54,350 bases of DNA from an uncultured Ruminococcus sp. (GTDB lineage: Bacteria; Bacillota; Clostridia; Oscillospirales; Ruminococcaceae): the NCBI RefSeq assembly GCF_946415235.1, contig NZ_CAMKRR010000011.1, positions 1 to 54,350 on the forward strand, in the 5' to 3' direction. The first letter of the stretch is position 1. Every line of letters begins with the position of its first letter. Shown piece by piece: positions 1 to 7,793 of this stretch. The notes under the pieces were generated by a model. That model was not told the origin of the DNA and did no database searches. It was given only the letters and a program-made list of their open reading frames with translations. A program made the translations under genes and the position numbers.

Positions 1-320
1 TATCACAGGCAGCCAATCTCCTCAACGAGCATCTGAAGCTGTTCATCGACCTCTCAGAAGAGGCTGGACTTGCTGAGGTCCTTGTTGAAAAGGATGAGAA
101 GGGTAAGGAAAAAATCCTTGAGATGACCATTGAGGATCTTGACTTATCTGTACGTTCCTTCAATTGCTTGAAGCGTGCAGGTATCAATACCGTAGATGAC
201 TTGATCAATAAGTCTGAGGAAGAAATGATGAAGGTTAGAAACCTTGGAAAGAAATCCTTCGACGAGGTAAAGGAAAAGCTCCAGTCACTGGGCTTCGACC
301 TTTCTTCCGAAGAGGAATAA
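1..320 (+). CDS. rpoA: RNA polymerase subunit alpha, C-terminal fragment
   Basis: This is the 3' end of rpoA, cut by the left edge of the window; the reading frame begins at base 3. The visible part covers the linker ([19 protein letters not shown]) and the whole alpha C-terminal domain with its helix-hairpin-helix fold. That domain contacts UP-element DNA and activators; the segments [21 protein letters not shown] and [14 protein letters not shown] are typical. The acidic tail LSSEEE precedes the TAA. A 47-base gap with a small GTGCG/CGCAC hairpin (331-344) separates it from rplQ, the usual last pair of this ribosomal operon. The identification is firm; the N-terminal two thirds lie outside the window. 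Confidence 0.97.
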   Translation, partial: SQAANLLNEHLKLFIDLSEEAGLAEVLVEKDEKGKEKILEMTIEDLDLSVRSFNCLKRAGINTVDDLINKSEEEMMKVRNLGKKSFDEVKEKLQSLGFDLSSEEE

Positions 321-367
321 ACCATAAAACGTGCGTTAGCGCACCACTATAAAAAGGAGTGAATACA

Positions 368-709
368 ATGCCGGGTACAAGAAAACTGGGCAGAACATCT
401 GATCATAGAAAGGCTATGCTCAGAGGCATGGTAACTTTCCTGCTTGAGAACGGTCAGATCGAAACTACCGTAACAAGAGCAAAGGAAGTTCGTGCAGTTG
501 CAGAAAAAATGATCACTATCGGTAAAAATGATGATCTGCACTCCAAGCGTCAGGTATTCTCTTACATCACTAAGGAGTCCGTTGCTAAGAAGCTTATCGA
601 CGAGATCGCTCCCAAGTATGCAGAGAAGAATGGTGGTTATACACAGATCGTAAAGATCGGACCACGCCGCGGAGACGCTGCTGAAATGGCTATCATCAAG
701 CTCGTTTGA
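368..709 (+). CDS. rplQ: 50S ribosomal protein L17
   Basis: L17 is a large-subunit protein that lies near the peptide exit tunnel. The protein is 113 residues, the short bacterial form, and begins with the family signature [20 protein letters not shown]. An upstream in-frame GTG at 359 was rejected because the ribosome site AAAAAGGAG (351-358) is placed correctly for the ATG at 368 and the family always begins MPGTRKL or close to it. It follows rpoA in the standard order rpoA-rplQ. A strong intrinsic terminator lies 20 bases after the stop, so this is the end of the ribosomal protein operon. Confidence 0.98.
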   Translation: MPGTRKLGRTSDHRKAMLRGMVTFLLENGQIETTVTRAKEVRAVAEKMITIGKNDDLHSKRQVFSYITKESVAKKLIDEIAPKYAEKNGGYTQIVKIGPRRGDAAEMAIIKLV

Positions 710-728
710 TCGCAGATAATTATTTAAG

Positions 729-756
729 AGCCGTTCCCATTGCGGGAACGGCTTTT
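729..756 (+). terminator. Intrinsic terminator of the rpoA-rplQ operon
   Basis: A perfect 10-bp stem, AGCCGTTCCC (729-738) and GGGAACGGCT (744-753), has a 5-base loop and is followed by T residues. It sits just after rplQ. Confidence 0.95.
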
Positions 757-825
757 CCATATTTCATACCGCAGCCTATTATATAAGAAAGCCTATAAAA
801 AAAGCGGAAAATCGAAGAAAAGTAC

Positions 826-854
826 TTGCAAAACCTCGGGATATGTGTTATAAT
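826..854 (+). promoter_or_regulatory. Sigma-A promoter for yajC
   Basis: TTGCAA (826-831), a 17-bp spacer and TATAAT (849-854), preceded by an extended -10 TG (846-847). Transcription would start about 35 bases before the yajC ATG. Confidence 0.85.
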
Positions 855-896
855 AACCATTGTATGAAAATAATCCATCAGAACAGGAGTAAAAAT

Positions 897-1430
897 ATGA
901 ATATCAAAAAGCTAATAAGCATTGTTTCGGCAGCTGCTTCTACAGCTGCTATGGCAGGATATACAGCCATGACAGCCTTTGCTGACGAAGCTGCCGCTGC
1001 TGACGCTGCAAGCAGCAGTCAGGATACTGCTCAGATGGGCGCGGGAGCAAGCCTCGGCGGAATGCTGATACCTCTTGCTATCATGTTCGCTCTTCTCTAT
1101 TTCGTGGCTATCAGACCTCAGAAAAAGCGCGACAGAGAGCTCAAGGAAATGCAGGAGAACTTACAGGTAGGCGATGAAGTCGTAACAGGCGGCGGTATCG
1201 TCGGTATCGTTGTAAGCGTCGGCGAGGATACGGTAGTTATCGAGACAGGCGGCGCAAAGCACAAGCTCAGGATCAAGAACTGGGCTATCACAGAGAACGT
1301 AACAGCTGCCGAGCGTATCAAGGAAGCAAAGGCTTCGGGAAAGAGCTCTTCATCTGCAAAGCTTGAGTCAGCTGCAATAGTTGACGATGATAAGAAGTCC
1401 AAGAAAAAGAAGGACGACGAAGAAGAATAA
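897..1430 (+). CDS. yajC: Preprotein translocase subunit YajC
   Basis: YajC is an accessory membrane subunit of the Sec translocon that associates with SecDF. The protein has 177 residues, longer than the usual 90-110. It has an N-terminal signal-like segment (about residues 1-30, ending in TAFADEA), a low-complexity Ala/Ser stretch, a second hydrophobic helix (MLIPLAIMFALLYFVAIRP), then the conserved core RPQKKRDRELKEMQENLQVG and GDEVVTGGGIVGIV. The tail is highly charged (KKSKKKKDDEEE). The start at 897 is chosen for the ACAGGAG site at 884-890; an in-frame ATG at 843 lies upstream of the promoter -10 and can be excluded. The N-terminal extension is common in clostridial YajC, as far as I recall. 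Confidence 0.93.
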   Translation: MNIKKLISIVSAAASTAAMAGYTAMTAFADEAAAADAASSSQDTAQMGAGASLGGMLIPLAIMFALLYFVAIRPQKKRDRELKEMQENLQVGDEVVTGGGIVGIVVSVGEDTVVIETGGAKHKLRIKNWAITENVTAAERIKEAKASGKSSSSAKLESAAIVDDDKKSKKKKDDEEE

Positions 1431-1439
1431 AAAATATCA

Positions 1440-1478
1440 CCTCCGCATAGAATTAGAAAAACTATGCGGAGGTTTTTT
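1440..1478 (+). terminator. Terminator whose 3' arm is the next gene's ribosome site
   Basis: A perfect 11-bp stem, CCTCCGCATAG (1440-1450) and CTATGCGGAGG (1462-1472), is followed by six T residues. The GGAGG of the 3' arm is also the only Shine-Dalgarno for the ATG at 1480, so the same bases end yajC transcripts and start the next protein. Confidence 0.9.
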
Positions 1479-1479
1479 C

Positions 1480-1881
1480 ATGCGTAAACACAGGCGCAGT
1501 ATATGGACAAATGCACCACTCAGCGCGGCAGCCTCGGTTTTCTGCGGACTTGCTGTTACGGCAGCTTCATGGCTGCTGCTGAGTGCTGTGCTGTTTTTTG
1601 TTATGCGGGATATGAACCTTGTAAGGGCGTTTGCCGGAGCGTCATGTGTATCGGGAGGCTATTCGGGAGCTTATATATACGGCAGGTACCGCCGCCGCAG
1701 GGGCCTTATCGGCGGCATGGTATGCGGAGCTCTTATGTACGGAGCCGTAAGCATCATCGGCTTATCCATACTCGGAGCTCCCGCAGGTATAAAAAAGCTC
1801 CTCCTGCTCACCGTTTCGGGTGCAGCGGGAGGAGTTGCGGGCGTTAATTCCAAACGCCCGCAAAGACTTATGGATCAGTAG
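1480..1881 (+). CDS. TIGR04086-type small membrane protein
   Basis: A 133-residue integral membrane protein with about four hydrophobic helices and a basic start (MRKHRRSIW). Clostridial genomes often carry a small TIGR04086-family membrane protein beside yajC; length, topology and position fit, but the assignment rests on those features, not on a catalytic motif. Its role is unknown. The ATG at 1480 lies 8 bases after GGAGG, which is buried in the yajC terminator stem. Any translation therefore needs read-through RNA in which the stem is opened. Its last 7 bases overlap the convergent protease gene. Confidence 0.72.
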   Translation: MRKHRRSIWTNAPLSAAASVFCGLAVTAASWLLLSAVLFFVMRDMNLVRAFAGASCVSGGYSGAYIYGRYRRRRGLIGGMVCGALMYGAVSIIGLSILGAPAGIKKLLLLTVSGAAGGVAGVNSKRPQRLMDQ

Positions 1882-3479
1882 TTGCCGGATACATCTTCCA
1901 TGAGCTTGAATTCTATCTCATAGTAACTTACCTTGCCGTTTTTGTCAATGCTTGCACAGGTAGCGGGTACAGTATCTCCCGCGCCATACTGACTGCTTAT
2001 GGTATCATAGAGCTCGTCGTAGGTGCTGACGGACTTTCCGTTCACAGCGATGATGAAATCGCCTTTTTTCAGATCGGTATTGGCGATATCGCAGTCCTCG
2101 TCCACAGCGTCGATATAGATGCCCTTGAAATCGTCAGGGAGAGCCTGTCCGATGCGTTCCTCAATAGCGGCTATTTTTTCATCTGAGCTCATATCGAGAA
2201 GGTGTATGCCTATCCTGAATCGTCCTGCAATGAAGCCGTTCTTGATAAGCTCTTCTATAACGGGAGCAGCTTCGTTTATGGTTATGGCAAAGCCGAGTCC
2301 TTCAAGGTCGTTGCTTACGTACTTTGAAGAGGTAATACCTATGACCTGACCGTACATATTCACGAGAGCGCCGCCCGAGTTTCCGGGGCTTATCTCTGCA
2401 TTTGTCTGGAGACACTTCATCTCGAAGCCCGAGGAGTCGCTTCTTATCTTACGATCCACAGCTGAGATGATGCCGTCGGTGACAGTACCCGCAAGGTTGG
2501 CGGGATTTCCTATAGCGATAACGGTCTCGCCCACGATAGCTTCATCGGAGTCGCCGAGAACAGCAGGTGTGAGATCGGCAGCATCAACCTTTATAACAGC
2601 GATATCAGTCTTAGTGTCTCTGCCGACTACCTTTGCGTCGTAGAATTTGCCGTCCATGGTCTCGATCTTGTGATAACCCTTGGCTTCGAGGACATGAGCA
2701 TTTGTGGCGATATAGCCTTCCTCGTTGAGAACTATGCCCGAGCCTGTACCAATGGCTCTTCTTGAAGCATAGCCCGCATAGTCCTCATAGGTGTATATCT
2801 TGACGATAGAGGGCTTCACAAGAGCGGCAGCACCCTCGGGAGTATACTTTCCGTTCTCGTCCTTGAAGTTATCAAGGTCATTTGCGCCCTTAGGCTTTGA
2901 TTCCTGATATATGACTATCTGATTTTGCTTGCCTATCTTGCTGACTATCTTATCGCTGTTGGCAATGTCGTAAATGATGCCGAAAAGAGCTATAAAAGCG
3001 GCTATGGCGGTAATTATCGCAAAGAGAAGGACTACACCCTTTTCGCTTTTTGAGCGCTGATCTGCGATATCGCTGCCGAGCGCGTCGGACTGCTGACTGC
3101 GGTCGAGCTCCTCAAAGCCTATGGGCTCATACATAAATCGGTCGTAGACAGGTCTGCGCGGCTGTTCATTGTAGCCGCCGTACTGTCCGTAGCCGCTGTT
3201 CTGAGGCTGACTGTAATTCTGCTGCCCGTAGCCGCTGTTCTGAGGCTGACTGTAATTCTGCTGCCCGTAGCCGCTGTTCTGCGGCTGACCGTAGTTCTGC
3301 TGACCGTAGCCGTTATTCTGAGTATGAACGTGAGTATGCTGTCCGCAGCTGCTGCCCTGAGGCTGCTGTACGGAGCTGTTCATACCGCTGTCTGCGGCAG
3401 GCTTTTCATGCTGAGGGATATACGGCTCCTTATAGCCGTTATCAGGACTGTCCTGATATAGATTTTCTCTGTCGTCCAT
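1875..3479 (-). CDS. htrA: HtrA/DegP-like membrane-anchored serine protease with PDZ domain
   Basis: This 534-residue protein is a type II membrane protease of the S1C (HtrA/DegP) family, expected to degrade misfolded proteins outside the membrane. In order: a Gln/Tyr/Gly/Asn-rich cytoplasmic region with 13-residue repeats (about 54-104), one transmembrane helix (149-171), a trypsin-like domain with catalytic His262 (TNAHVL), Asp292 (TDIAVIKV) and Ser368 (SPGNSGGALVN), and a C-terminal PDZ domain (about 425-525). All three catalytic residues are present, so it should be active. It lies 3 bases after the histidine kinase gene and is probably cotranscribed with it and the response regulator. 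The arrangement resembles the CssRS-HtrA envelope-stress loop of Bacillus, which is an inference. Confidence 0.93.
   Translation of the reverse strand: MDDRENLYQDSPDNGYKEPYIPQHEKPAADSGMNSSVQQPQGSSCGQHTHVHTQNNGYGQQNYGQPQNSGYGQQNYSQPQNSGYGQQNYSQPQNSGYGQYGGYNEQPRRPVYDRFMYEPIGFEELDRSQQSDALGSDIADQRSKSEKGVVLLFAIITAIAAFIALFGIIYDIANSDKIVSKIGKQNQIVIYQESKPKGANDLDNFKDENGKYTPEGAAALVKPSIVKIYTYEDYAGYASRRAIGTGSGIVLNEEGYIATNAHVLEAKGYHKIETMDGKFYDAKVVGRDTKTDIAVIKVDAADLTPAVLGDSDEAIVGETVIAIGNPANLAGTVTDGIISAVDRKIRSDSSGFEMKCLQTNAEISPGNSGGALVNMYGQVIGITSSKYVSNDLEGLGFAITINEAAPVIEELIKNGFIAGRFRIGIHLLDMSSDEKIAAIEERIGQALPDDFKGIYIDAVDEDCDIANTDLKKGDFIIAVNGKSVSTYDELYDTISSQYGAGDTVPATCASIDKNGKVSYYEIEFKLMEDVSGNY
3189..3305 (-). 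repeat. 39-bp tandem repeat inside the HtrA gene
   Basis: Three consecutive 39-bp units begin at 3189, 3228 and 3267. The first two are identical and the third has a few changes; degenerate copies flank them. They encode the 13-residue unit QNSGYGQQNYSQP on the cytoplasmic side of the protease. The near identity suggests recent expansion and likely length variation between strains. Confidence 0.9.
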
Positions 3480-3482
3480 TTG

Positions 3483-4931
3483 TTATCCTTTCTTTTTCGG
3501 CTGTTTCTCGGGAAGCTGAATGAGAAACTCCGTATATTCTCCGTACACGCTCTTTACAACGATATGACCGTGGTGGAGATGAACTATCTTTCTTGATATT
3601 GCAAGTCCGAGACCGAGTCCCGTGGTATCCTTGCCTCGTGACGAGTCCGTCTTGTAGAATCTGTCGAATACCTGCTGTATCTCGTCGTTTTTAAGACCCT
3701 CACCCGTATTCTTTATGCCTATGGTGCATGAACCGTTTACGGAACGCTCAAAGCGGAATGAGAGTATACCTCCGTCGTTTATGAATTTGACAGCATTTTC
3801 CACGAGGTTGTATATTACCTGCTGGATAAGGTCGGGGTCTACCTCTGCGGACATACGGTCACTGCCGAGTCCTTCAACTTCAAGGTGCTTGTCCTCGATC
3901 TTCTTTTCAAACATGAGAACTGTCTGTATAACTATATCCGTAAGGTTTACATCGCGGAAATTCGGCCTGAGGGTACCCGTCTCGAAACGTGACATATTCA
4001 GCATCGAGGAAATGAGTATACGCAGACGCTTGATTTCCTTGGATACGAGTATGAGGTACTCCTTCTGTCTGCCCTTTGGTATAGTACCGTCGAGTATGCC
4101 GTCAACGAAGCCGCCGATAGTAGTGATAGGAGTTCTCAGCTCATGTGAAACATTGGCAATAAAGGTCTTGCTGGTCTCCTCACTCTTTGCAACGTCCGCA
4201 GCGACGGTATTGACATATTCTGCTATCTCGGGAGTGGTATAGGGAACACCGGTAGGTATGTTTTCGGAGAAGTCCCGCTTTGCGAACTGTTCGCTGATGC
4301 GTCTGAAATCATTTTCGTACATTGACAGCCTTTTGAACCTGCGGCTGAGGATGAATACCTGCAAAAATGTAGTCAGCAGACAGAAAAGAGAATAGAACGC
4401 TATCAGCCTTGCCGAAAAAGAGTTCACGGCGTTTGAATTTGAATAGATCTTTGCGTACATTATCTCGTTCTGAAGGAAGAAGCACGTACCGTACAGCATA
4501 TAGGGCTCGTTGGCTGATATGCTCTTGGTCTCGAAAACGAGGTAGCCGCCCTTAGTAATGAGTTCCCGTTCCTTTTCCGATATTTTTCCGCTGTTTTTGA
4601 CCACCTTTTTAGGATTTTCCTCATAATCCGCGTCCGAGAGCACACAGTTGCCGTTTGCATCATAGATGTAGATCATCAGGTGGTATTTGCTTGAAAAACG
4701 CTTATGGAGGTTTTTTATAAGGGTCGAACGGACATTCATTCTCTCCGAATAGCTGTCCTCCATGCAGCCTGTGAAAAGGTCGCCTATTTTTTGCAGCTCA
4801 TCAAGTCTGTTTGATTTGTATATAGCTGAGCTGACGGTTATAGCAACTATACCAAGTATGATATTTATCGAAAGGATAATGATGATTATAAAAATAAAAA
4901 GCTTGTCATAAGAGCTTTTTCTGCCTTTCAA
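3483..4931 (-). CDS. Sensor histidine kinase (HisKA/HATPase, two TM helices)
   Basis: A transmembrane sensor kinase paired with the response regulator just upstream. It has a TM helix near the N-terminus, an extracytoplasmic sensor region of about 140 residues, a second TM helix (LIAFYSLFCLLTTFLQVFIL), a HAMP-like linker, and the dimerisation/phosphoacceptor motif ANVSHELRTPITTIGGF with the phosphorylated His. The ATPase domain has N box NLVENAVKF and G box GLGLGLAISRKIV. A GTG at 4940 is in frame, but AGAGGTGAT (4936-4944) fits as the ribosome site for the TTG at 4931, which I prefer (482 residues). A terminator-like hairpin separates it from the regulator gene. The signal is unknown; the neighbouring HtrA suggests envelope stress. 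Confidence 0.93.
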   Translation of the reverse strand: MKGRKSSYDKLFIFIIIIILSINIILGIVAITVSSAIYKSNRLDELQKIGDLFTGCMEDSYSERMNVRSTLIKNLHKRFSSKYHLMIYIYDANGNCVLSDADYEENPKKVVKNSGKISEKERELITKGGYLVFETKSISANEPYMLYGTCFFLQNEIMYAKIYSNSNAVNSFSARLIAFYSLFCLLTTFLQVFILSRRFKRLSMYENDFRRISEQFAKRDFSENIPTGVPYTTPEIAEYVNTVAADVAKSEETSKTFIANVSHELRTPITTIGGFVDGILDGTIPKGRQKEYLILVSKEIKRLRILISSMLNMSRFETGTLRPNFRDVNLTDIVIQTVLMFEKKIEDKHLEVEGLGSDRMSAEVDPDLIQQVIYNLVENAVKFINDGGILSFRFERSVNGSCTIGIKNTGEGLKNDEIQQVFDRFYKTDSSRGKDTTGLGLGLAISRKIVHLHHGHIVVKSVYGEYTEFLIQLPEKQPKKKG

Positions 4932-4948
4932 TGGTATCACCTCTATAC

Positions 4949-4973
4949 AAAATAAGGGGACAGATGTCCCCTT
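4949..4973 (-). terminator. Terminator-like hairpin between regulator and kinase genes
   Basis: On the minus strand an 8-bp perfect stem AAGGGGAC/GTCCCCTT with a 4-base loop (4954-4973) is followed by ATTTT. It lies 23 bases after the response regulator stop. It could partly stop transcription so that less kinase than regulator is made, or simply protect the upstream RNA. Confidence 0.6.
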
Positions 4974-4996
4974 GATGTTCTGGAGTTGTTACAAGC

Positions 4997-5704
4997 TTAT
5001 TCCTCTTCGTCGGCTTCAAACTTATATCCGACGCCCCATACTGTCTTGAGTGTCCACTTGTCGGAAACGCCTTCGAGCTTTTCACGGAGACGCTTGATAT
5101 GTACGTCAATGGTACGTGAATCGCCGTAGTATTCAAAGCCCCATACTTCGTCAAGAAGCTGGTCACGGGTATAAACTCTGTTGGGATTAGAAGCAAGGTA
5201 GTAGAGAAGCTCGAGCTCCTTGGGAGGAGTGTCGATATTCTTTCCGTTTACCTTCAGCTCATAGCTGTCCATATTGACAGTGAGCTTGTCGTAGTGGACT
5301 TCCTTCTGCTCCGGCTCTGCCATACCTGTGCCCACACGGCGGGTAACGGCGTTGATACGGGCAATGACTTCCTTGGCATCGAATGGCTTAACGATATAGT
5401 CGTCAGCACCCAGCTCGAGACCGATTACCTTGTCGATAGTTTCCCCCTTGGCAGTGATCATGATTATCGGAACATTTGATATCTTCCTGATCTCACGGCA
5501 AACCTGCCAGCCGTCCTTGCCGGGCAGCATTATATCGAGCAGTACCATATCGGGGCTGAGAGCCTTGAACTTGACAACAGCGTCGTCACCGTCGTGACAG
5601 AGGAGAACACTGTATCCGTCTTTTTCGAGATAGAGGCGGAGAAGGTCGCAGATGTTCTTATCGTCGTCTACTATAAGTACCTTTGGATTTTTTTCGTTAG
5701 CCAT
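4997..5704 (-). CDS. OmpR/PhoB-family response regulator
   Basis: A 235-residue two-component regulator. The receiver domain (about 1-120) has the acidic pocket IVDDD, phosphoacceptor Asp57 (DMVLLDIMLPGKDGW), Thr84 and Lys106 (VKPFD), all intact. A winged-helix DNA-binding domain (about 135-230) has the OmpR-family signature PPKELELLYYLASN and TRDQLLDEVWG...DSRTIDVHIKRLREKL. It is the first gene of a minus-strand operon with the histidine kinase and HtrA-like protease, driven by a perfect sigma-A promoter about 115 bases upstream. Targets are unknown; by analogy with CssR it may control the protease gene. Confidence 0.96.
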   Translation of the reverse strand: MANEKNPKVLIVDDDKNICDLLRLYLEKDGYSVLLCHDGDDAVVKFKALSPDMVLLDIMLPGKDGWQVCREIRKISNVPIIMITAKGETIDKVIGLELGADDYIVKPFDAKEVIARINAVTRRVGTGMAEPEQKEVHYDKLTVNMDSYELKVNGKNIDTPPKELELLYYLASNPNRVYTRDQLLDEVWGFEYYGDSRTIDVHIKRLREKLEGVSDKWTLKTVWGVGYKFEADEEE

Positions 5705-5818
5705 TTTTTAATACCTTCCTTCCGTATTAAACATATACTTCCCCTTATTTGCATATTTCGCAAAGAAAGCATTTGACACAATACAGGCGATTTCGCCTGC
5801 TTATGAGATATTAAAATA

Positions 5819-5847
5819 ATTATAACTCAGTTTTACAAAAATGTCAA
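5819..5847 (-). promoter_or_regulatory. Consensus sigma-A promoter of the two-component operon
   Basis: On the minus strand TTGACA (5847-5842), 17 bp, TATAAT (5824-5819). The transcript would have a leader of about 110 bases containing a CAGGCG/CGCCTG hairpin (5784-5799). Confidence 0.92.
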
Positions 5848-5922
5848 TCAAAAATCACTATTTTTTGAATTAGTGTTATAATTTTAAGTTATTTTCTACA
5901 AAAAACGGGTGTTAAAAATGTG

Positions 5923-6606
5923 CTAACAGCGAGAAAACTTGTCGCAAACTGCACAAATGAGCTCTGTATTTGTGGGCTTTTCGGCAAGCCTTCCATCTGT
6001 CAGGCGGGATACCGAGCCGTTTTCGGCAGCCTGAGCGCTGAGATTACGTATAGCACGTTCCACGCGGGAGGCTTCTGTAGAGAGCTTTTCCGCGGTCTCG
6101 CCGTACAGCTCCGACATACCGCCCCACAGCCTTTCGGGAGCGGCAAGACAGACGGTGCTGATATTTGCAAGGTAAGCAAAGCCCCTGAGCCGTTTCGGAA
6201 AGCCTGTTTCCTCAAGGAATACCTCTACCCGTGAAAGGATAGTGTCTTTATTCCCGATACGCATTATTATCCGTTTGCACATTGTCCTGACCGAGCACGG
6301 CATGGTAAAGGCAGCCGCAGCACCTGCGTTTCGGAAGCTCCTGTGTACTGAGGCAGAGCTTGTATACAGTCCCGCGAATACATGGATGCCCTTTTCCGCA
6401 GCGGCGCTGACCAGTTCGAGCAGCTGTTTTTCGGGAGAAAAAGCGAAGATCAGCAGGCAGCTGTACTTTTTCGCCGCCATTGCCCTGCTGACGGAGGAGA
6501 TATTTCCGCGGCAGAAGTCGGCGGATATGCCCATATTGGCGAATCTGCGGGCCATGAGCTTTCCGAGGCTCGGTGATGTATCGCAGACGAGAATTCTTTC
6601 CTTCAT
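5923..6606 (-). CDS. Spo0A-like protein with degenerate receiver domain
   Basis: The C-terminal ~105 residues match the Spo0A DNA-binding domain: LRGFAYLANISTVCLAAPE, TEASRVERAIRN for the recognition helix region, and EKPTNTELICAVCDKF near the end. The N-terminal ~120 residues have the length and layout of a receiver domain (MKERILVCDTS) but lack its key residues. The phosphoacceptor position in SCLLIFAFSPEK has no Asp, the conserved Thr/Ser strand reads AGLYTSS, and the conserved Lys before Pro is Met (FTMPCS). It should therefore bind DNA without phosphorylation, or be controlled differently. At 227 residues it is somewhat shorter than typical Spo0A (about 265). It appears to be a single-gene unit with GGGGAT as ribosome site. 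Whether it is a divergent spo0A or a paralogue cannot be told from this window. Confidence 0.85.
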   Translation of the reverse strand: MKERILVCDTSPSLGKLMARRFANMGISADFCRGNISSVSRAMAAKKYSCLLIFAFSPEKQLLELVSAAAEKGIHVFAGLYTSSASVHRSFRNAGAAAAFTMPCSVRTMCKRIIMRIGNKDTILSRVEVFLEETGFPKRLRGFAYLANISTVCLAAPERLWGGMSELYGETAEKLSTEASRVERAIRNLSAQAAENGSVSRLTDGRLAEKPTNTELICAVCDKFSRC

Positions 6607-6666
6607 AATTATCCCCTGTATGAAAATTATATGGCTGTCTGAGGGTGATATCTATAAAGAAGGTTT

Positions 6667-6724
6667 TATAACTATTATTGAGGGAAAACCTTTTGAAAAA
6701 GGTTTTCCCCGAGTAATAACTATA
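6667..6724. repeat. 58-bp imperfect palindrome
   Basis: Arms 6667-6693 and 6698-6724 are inverted copies matching at 22 of 27 positions around a 4-base centre. The inner 12 bp (GGGAAAACCTTT / AAAGGTTTTCCC) are perfect. It lies between two minus-strand genes and lacks a clear T-tract on either side. It may be a terminator, an RNA stabiliser or a small dispersed element. Confidence 0.85.
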
Positions 6725-6772
6725 AACTTCTGTATAAGTATTTCACCTGAGGCAGCCAGTGTTTATGCGGAT

Positions 6773-7711
6773 CTATTGTCTTGTGCGCTGGGACAGAGCC
6801 TTGATATTGCTTACCGCCCAGTCGAAGGTATCCGTAGTGAGCACAGAACCGCAGTACTCGCATACAGCGGACTGATTGATATTGACATTAGCGCCGCAGT
6901 ACGGACAGGTCTGACCCGTAGTACCTGTGGAGCGTGAGGTATTTACGCCTGTGGTGCGGACGAGAGTCCATTCGTAGGTCATGAACTTTTCTGCTGTTTT
7001 GCTTCCGCGGACGATATTTCCCGTAGCGTCGTCAACTACGTAATCCACGATACGTGTTTCGAGCTTTACGACCATTTCGTCCAGACCGCTTTCCTGTTTC
7101 CAGCCGAGGAGCTCTGTTTTCAGGACTGCTATCCTCTCCACCATATTGGTCTGACGGCTCTGACGGTATCTTTCGAGCTGATTATCCATCTGCGAATAAT
7201 AGGTATCGGTGAGATAAGGTCTGAGGGGAGAAAGGTCTTTTTTCTGCCATGCATTCTGGAACTGCACGTAGAGGTTGGAGACCTTGTCCCTGAACTGCTC
7301 CGCATTGAAGCTCGGGTCTATTTGGCTGTATTCCTCTATACGGCGCAGAGACGGAGTATTCACAGTCGGCGGTGAGTAAGGTGTATTGCTTCTCTTTTTG
7401 TTGGAAGAAGCCGAATAAATGATGATAACAATGATAATGATAATAACTAAACCTGCGTCCAAGCCGCTGCTGCTGCCCGAACCCGAGCTGCTGTAGCTTC
7501 CTCCGCTGTCCCAGCTGTCATTACTGTCCCATCCGCTGTCCCAGCTGTCACCGCTGTCCCAGCCTCCGCTGTCGCCGAAATCCGAATCACCCGAGAAGTC
7601 GCCGAAGTCAGCACGTCGGGGCGAAGCCTCGGTATACAGCGGCTTCACAGGAAACAGCACGAATGTGAAGATAAGAACCAGAAGAGATAAAAGTCTCAAG
7701 CATTTTTTCAT
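6773..7711 (-). CDS. Tim44-like membrane protein with C-terminal zinc ribbon
   Basis: A 312-residue protein. It has an N-terminal hydrophobic signal (LRLLSLLVLIFTFVLFPVKP), a Gly/Ser/Asp/Trp-rich low-complexity stretch with repeated DSGDSWDSGW-like units, a TM helix (AGLVIIIIIVIIIYSASS), and a Tim44-like region of about 150 residues (SFNAEQFRDKVSNLYVQFQNAWQKKDL to FMTYEWTLVRT). A zinc ribbon, CPYCGANVN...CEYCG, lies near the end. Tim44-like domains bind membranes or partners; bacterial family members of this build are uncharacterised. It has its own promoter and appears monocistronic. The family call is fairly sure, the function is not known. Confidence 0.82.
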   Translation of the reverse strand: MKKCLRLLSLLVLIFTFVLFPVKPLYTEASPRRADFGDFSGDSDFGDSGGWDSGDSWDSGWDSNDSWDSGGSYSSSGSGSSSGLDAGLVIIIIIVIIIYSASSNKKRSNTPYSPPTVNTPSLRRIEEYSQIDPSFNAEQFRDKVSNLYVQFQNAWQKKDLSPLRPYLTDTYYSQMDNQLERYRQSRQTNMVERIAVLKTELLGWKQESGLDEMVVKLETRIVDYVVDDATGNIVRGSKTAEKFMTYEWTLVRTTGVNTSRSTGTTGQTCPYCGANVNINQSAVCEYCGSVLTTDTFDWAVSNIKALSQRTRQ

Positions 7712-7740
7712 AGCAGATCCCCCTTAAAAATTATAAATAT

Positions 7741-7769
7741 ATTATATCATAGTTTTATATTTTTGTCAC
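7741..7769 (-). promoter_or_regulatory. Promoter of the Tim44-like gene
   Basis: Minus strand GTGACA (7769-7764), 17 bp, TATAAT (7746-7741). The start codon follows after AAGGGGGATC. Confidence 0.78.
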
Positions 7770-7793
7770 TAAGAGGGTTATGGTGACTTTTTA

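Noticed and set aside
3658..3668. TGTCGAA, a possible 0A box
   Set aside because: It lies within the histidine kinase coding sequence, away from any promoter, and a seven-base match is expected by chance.
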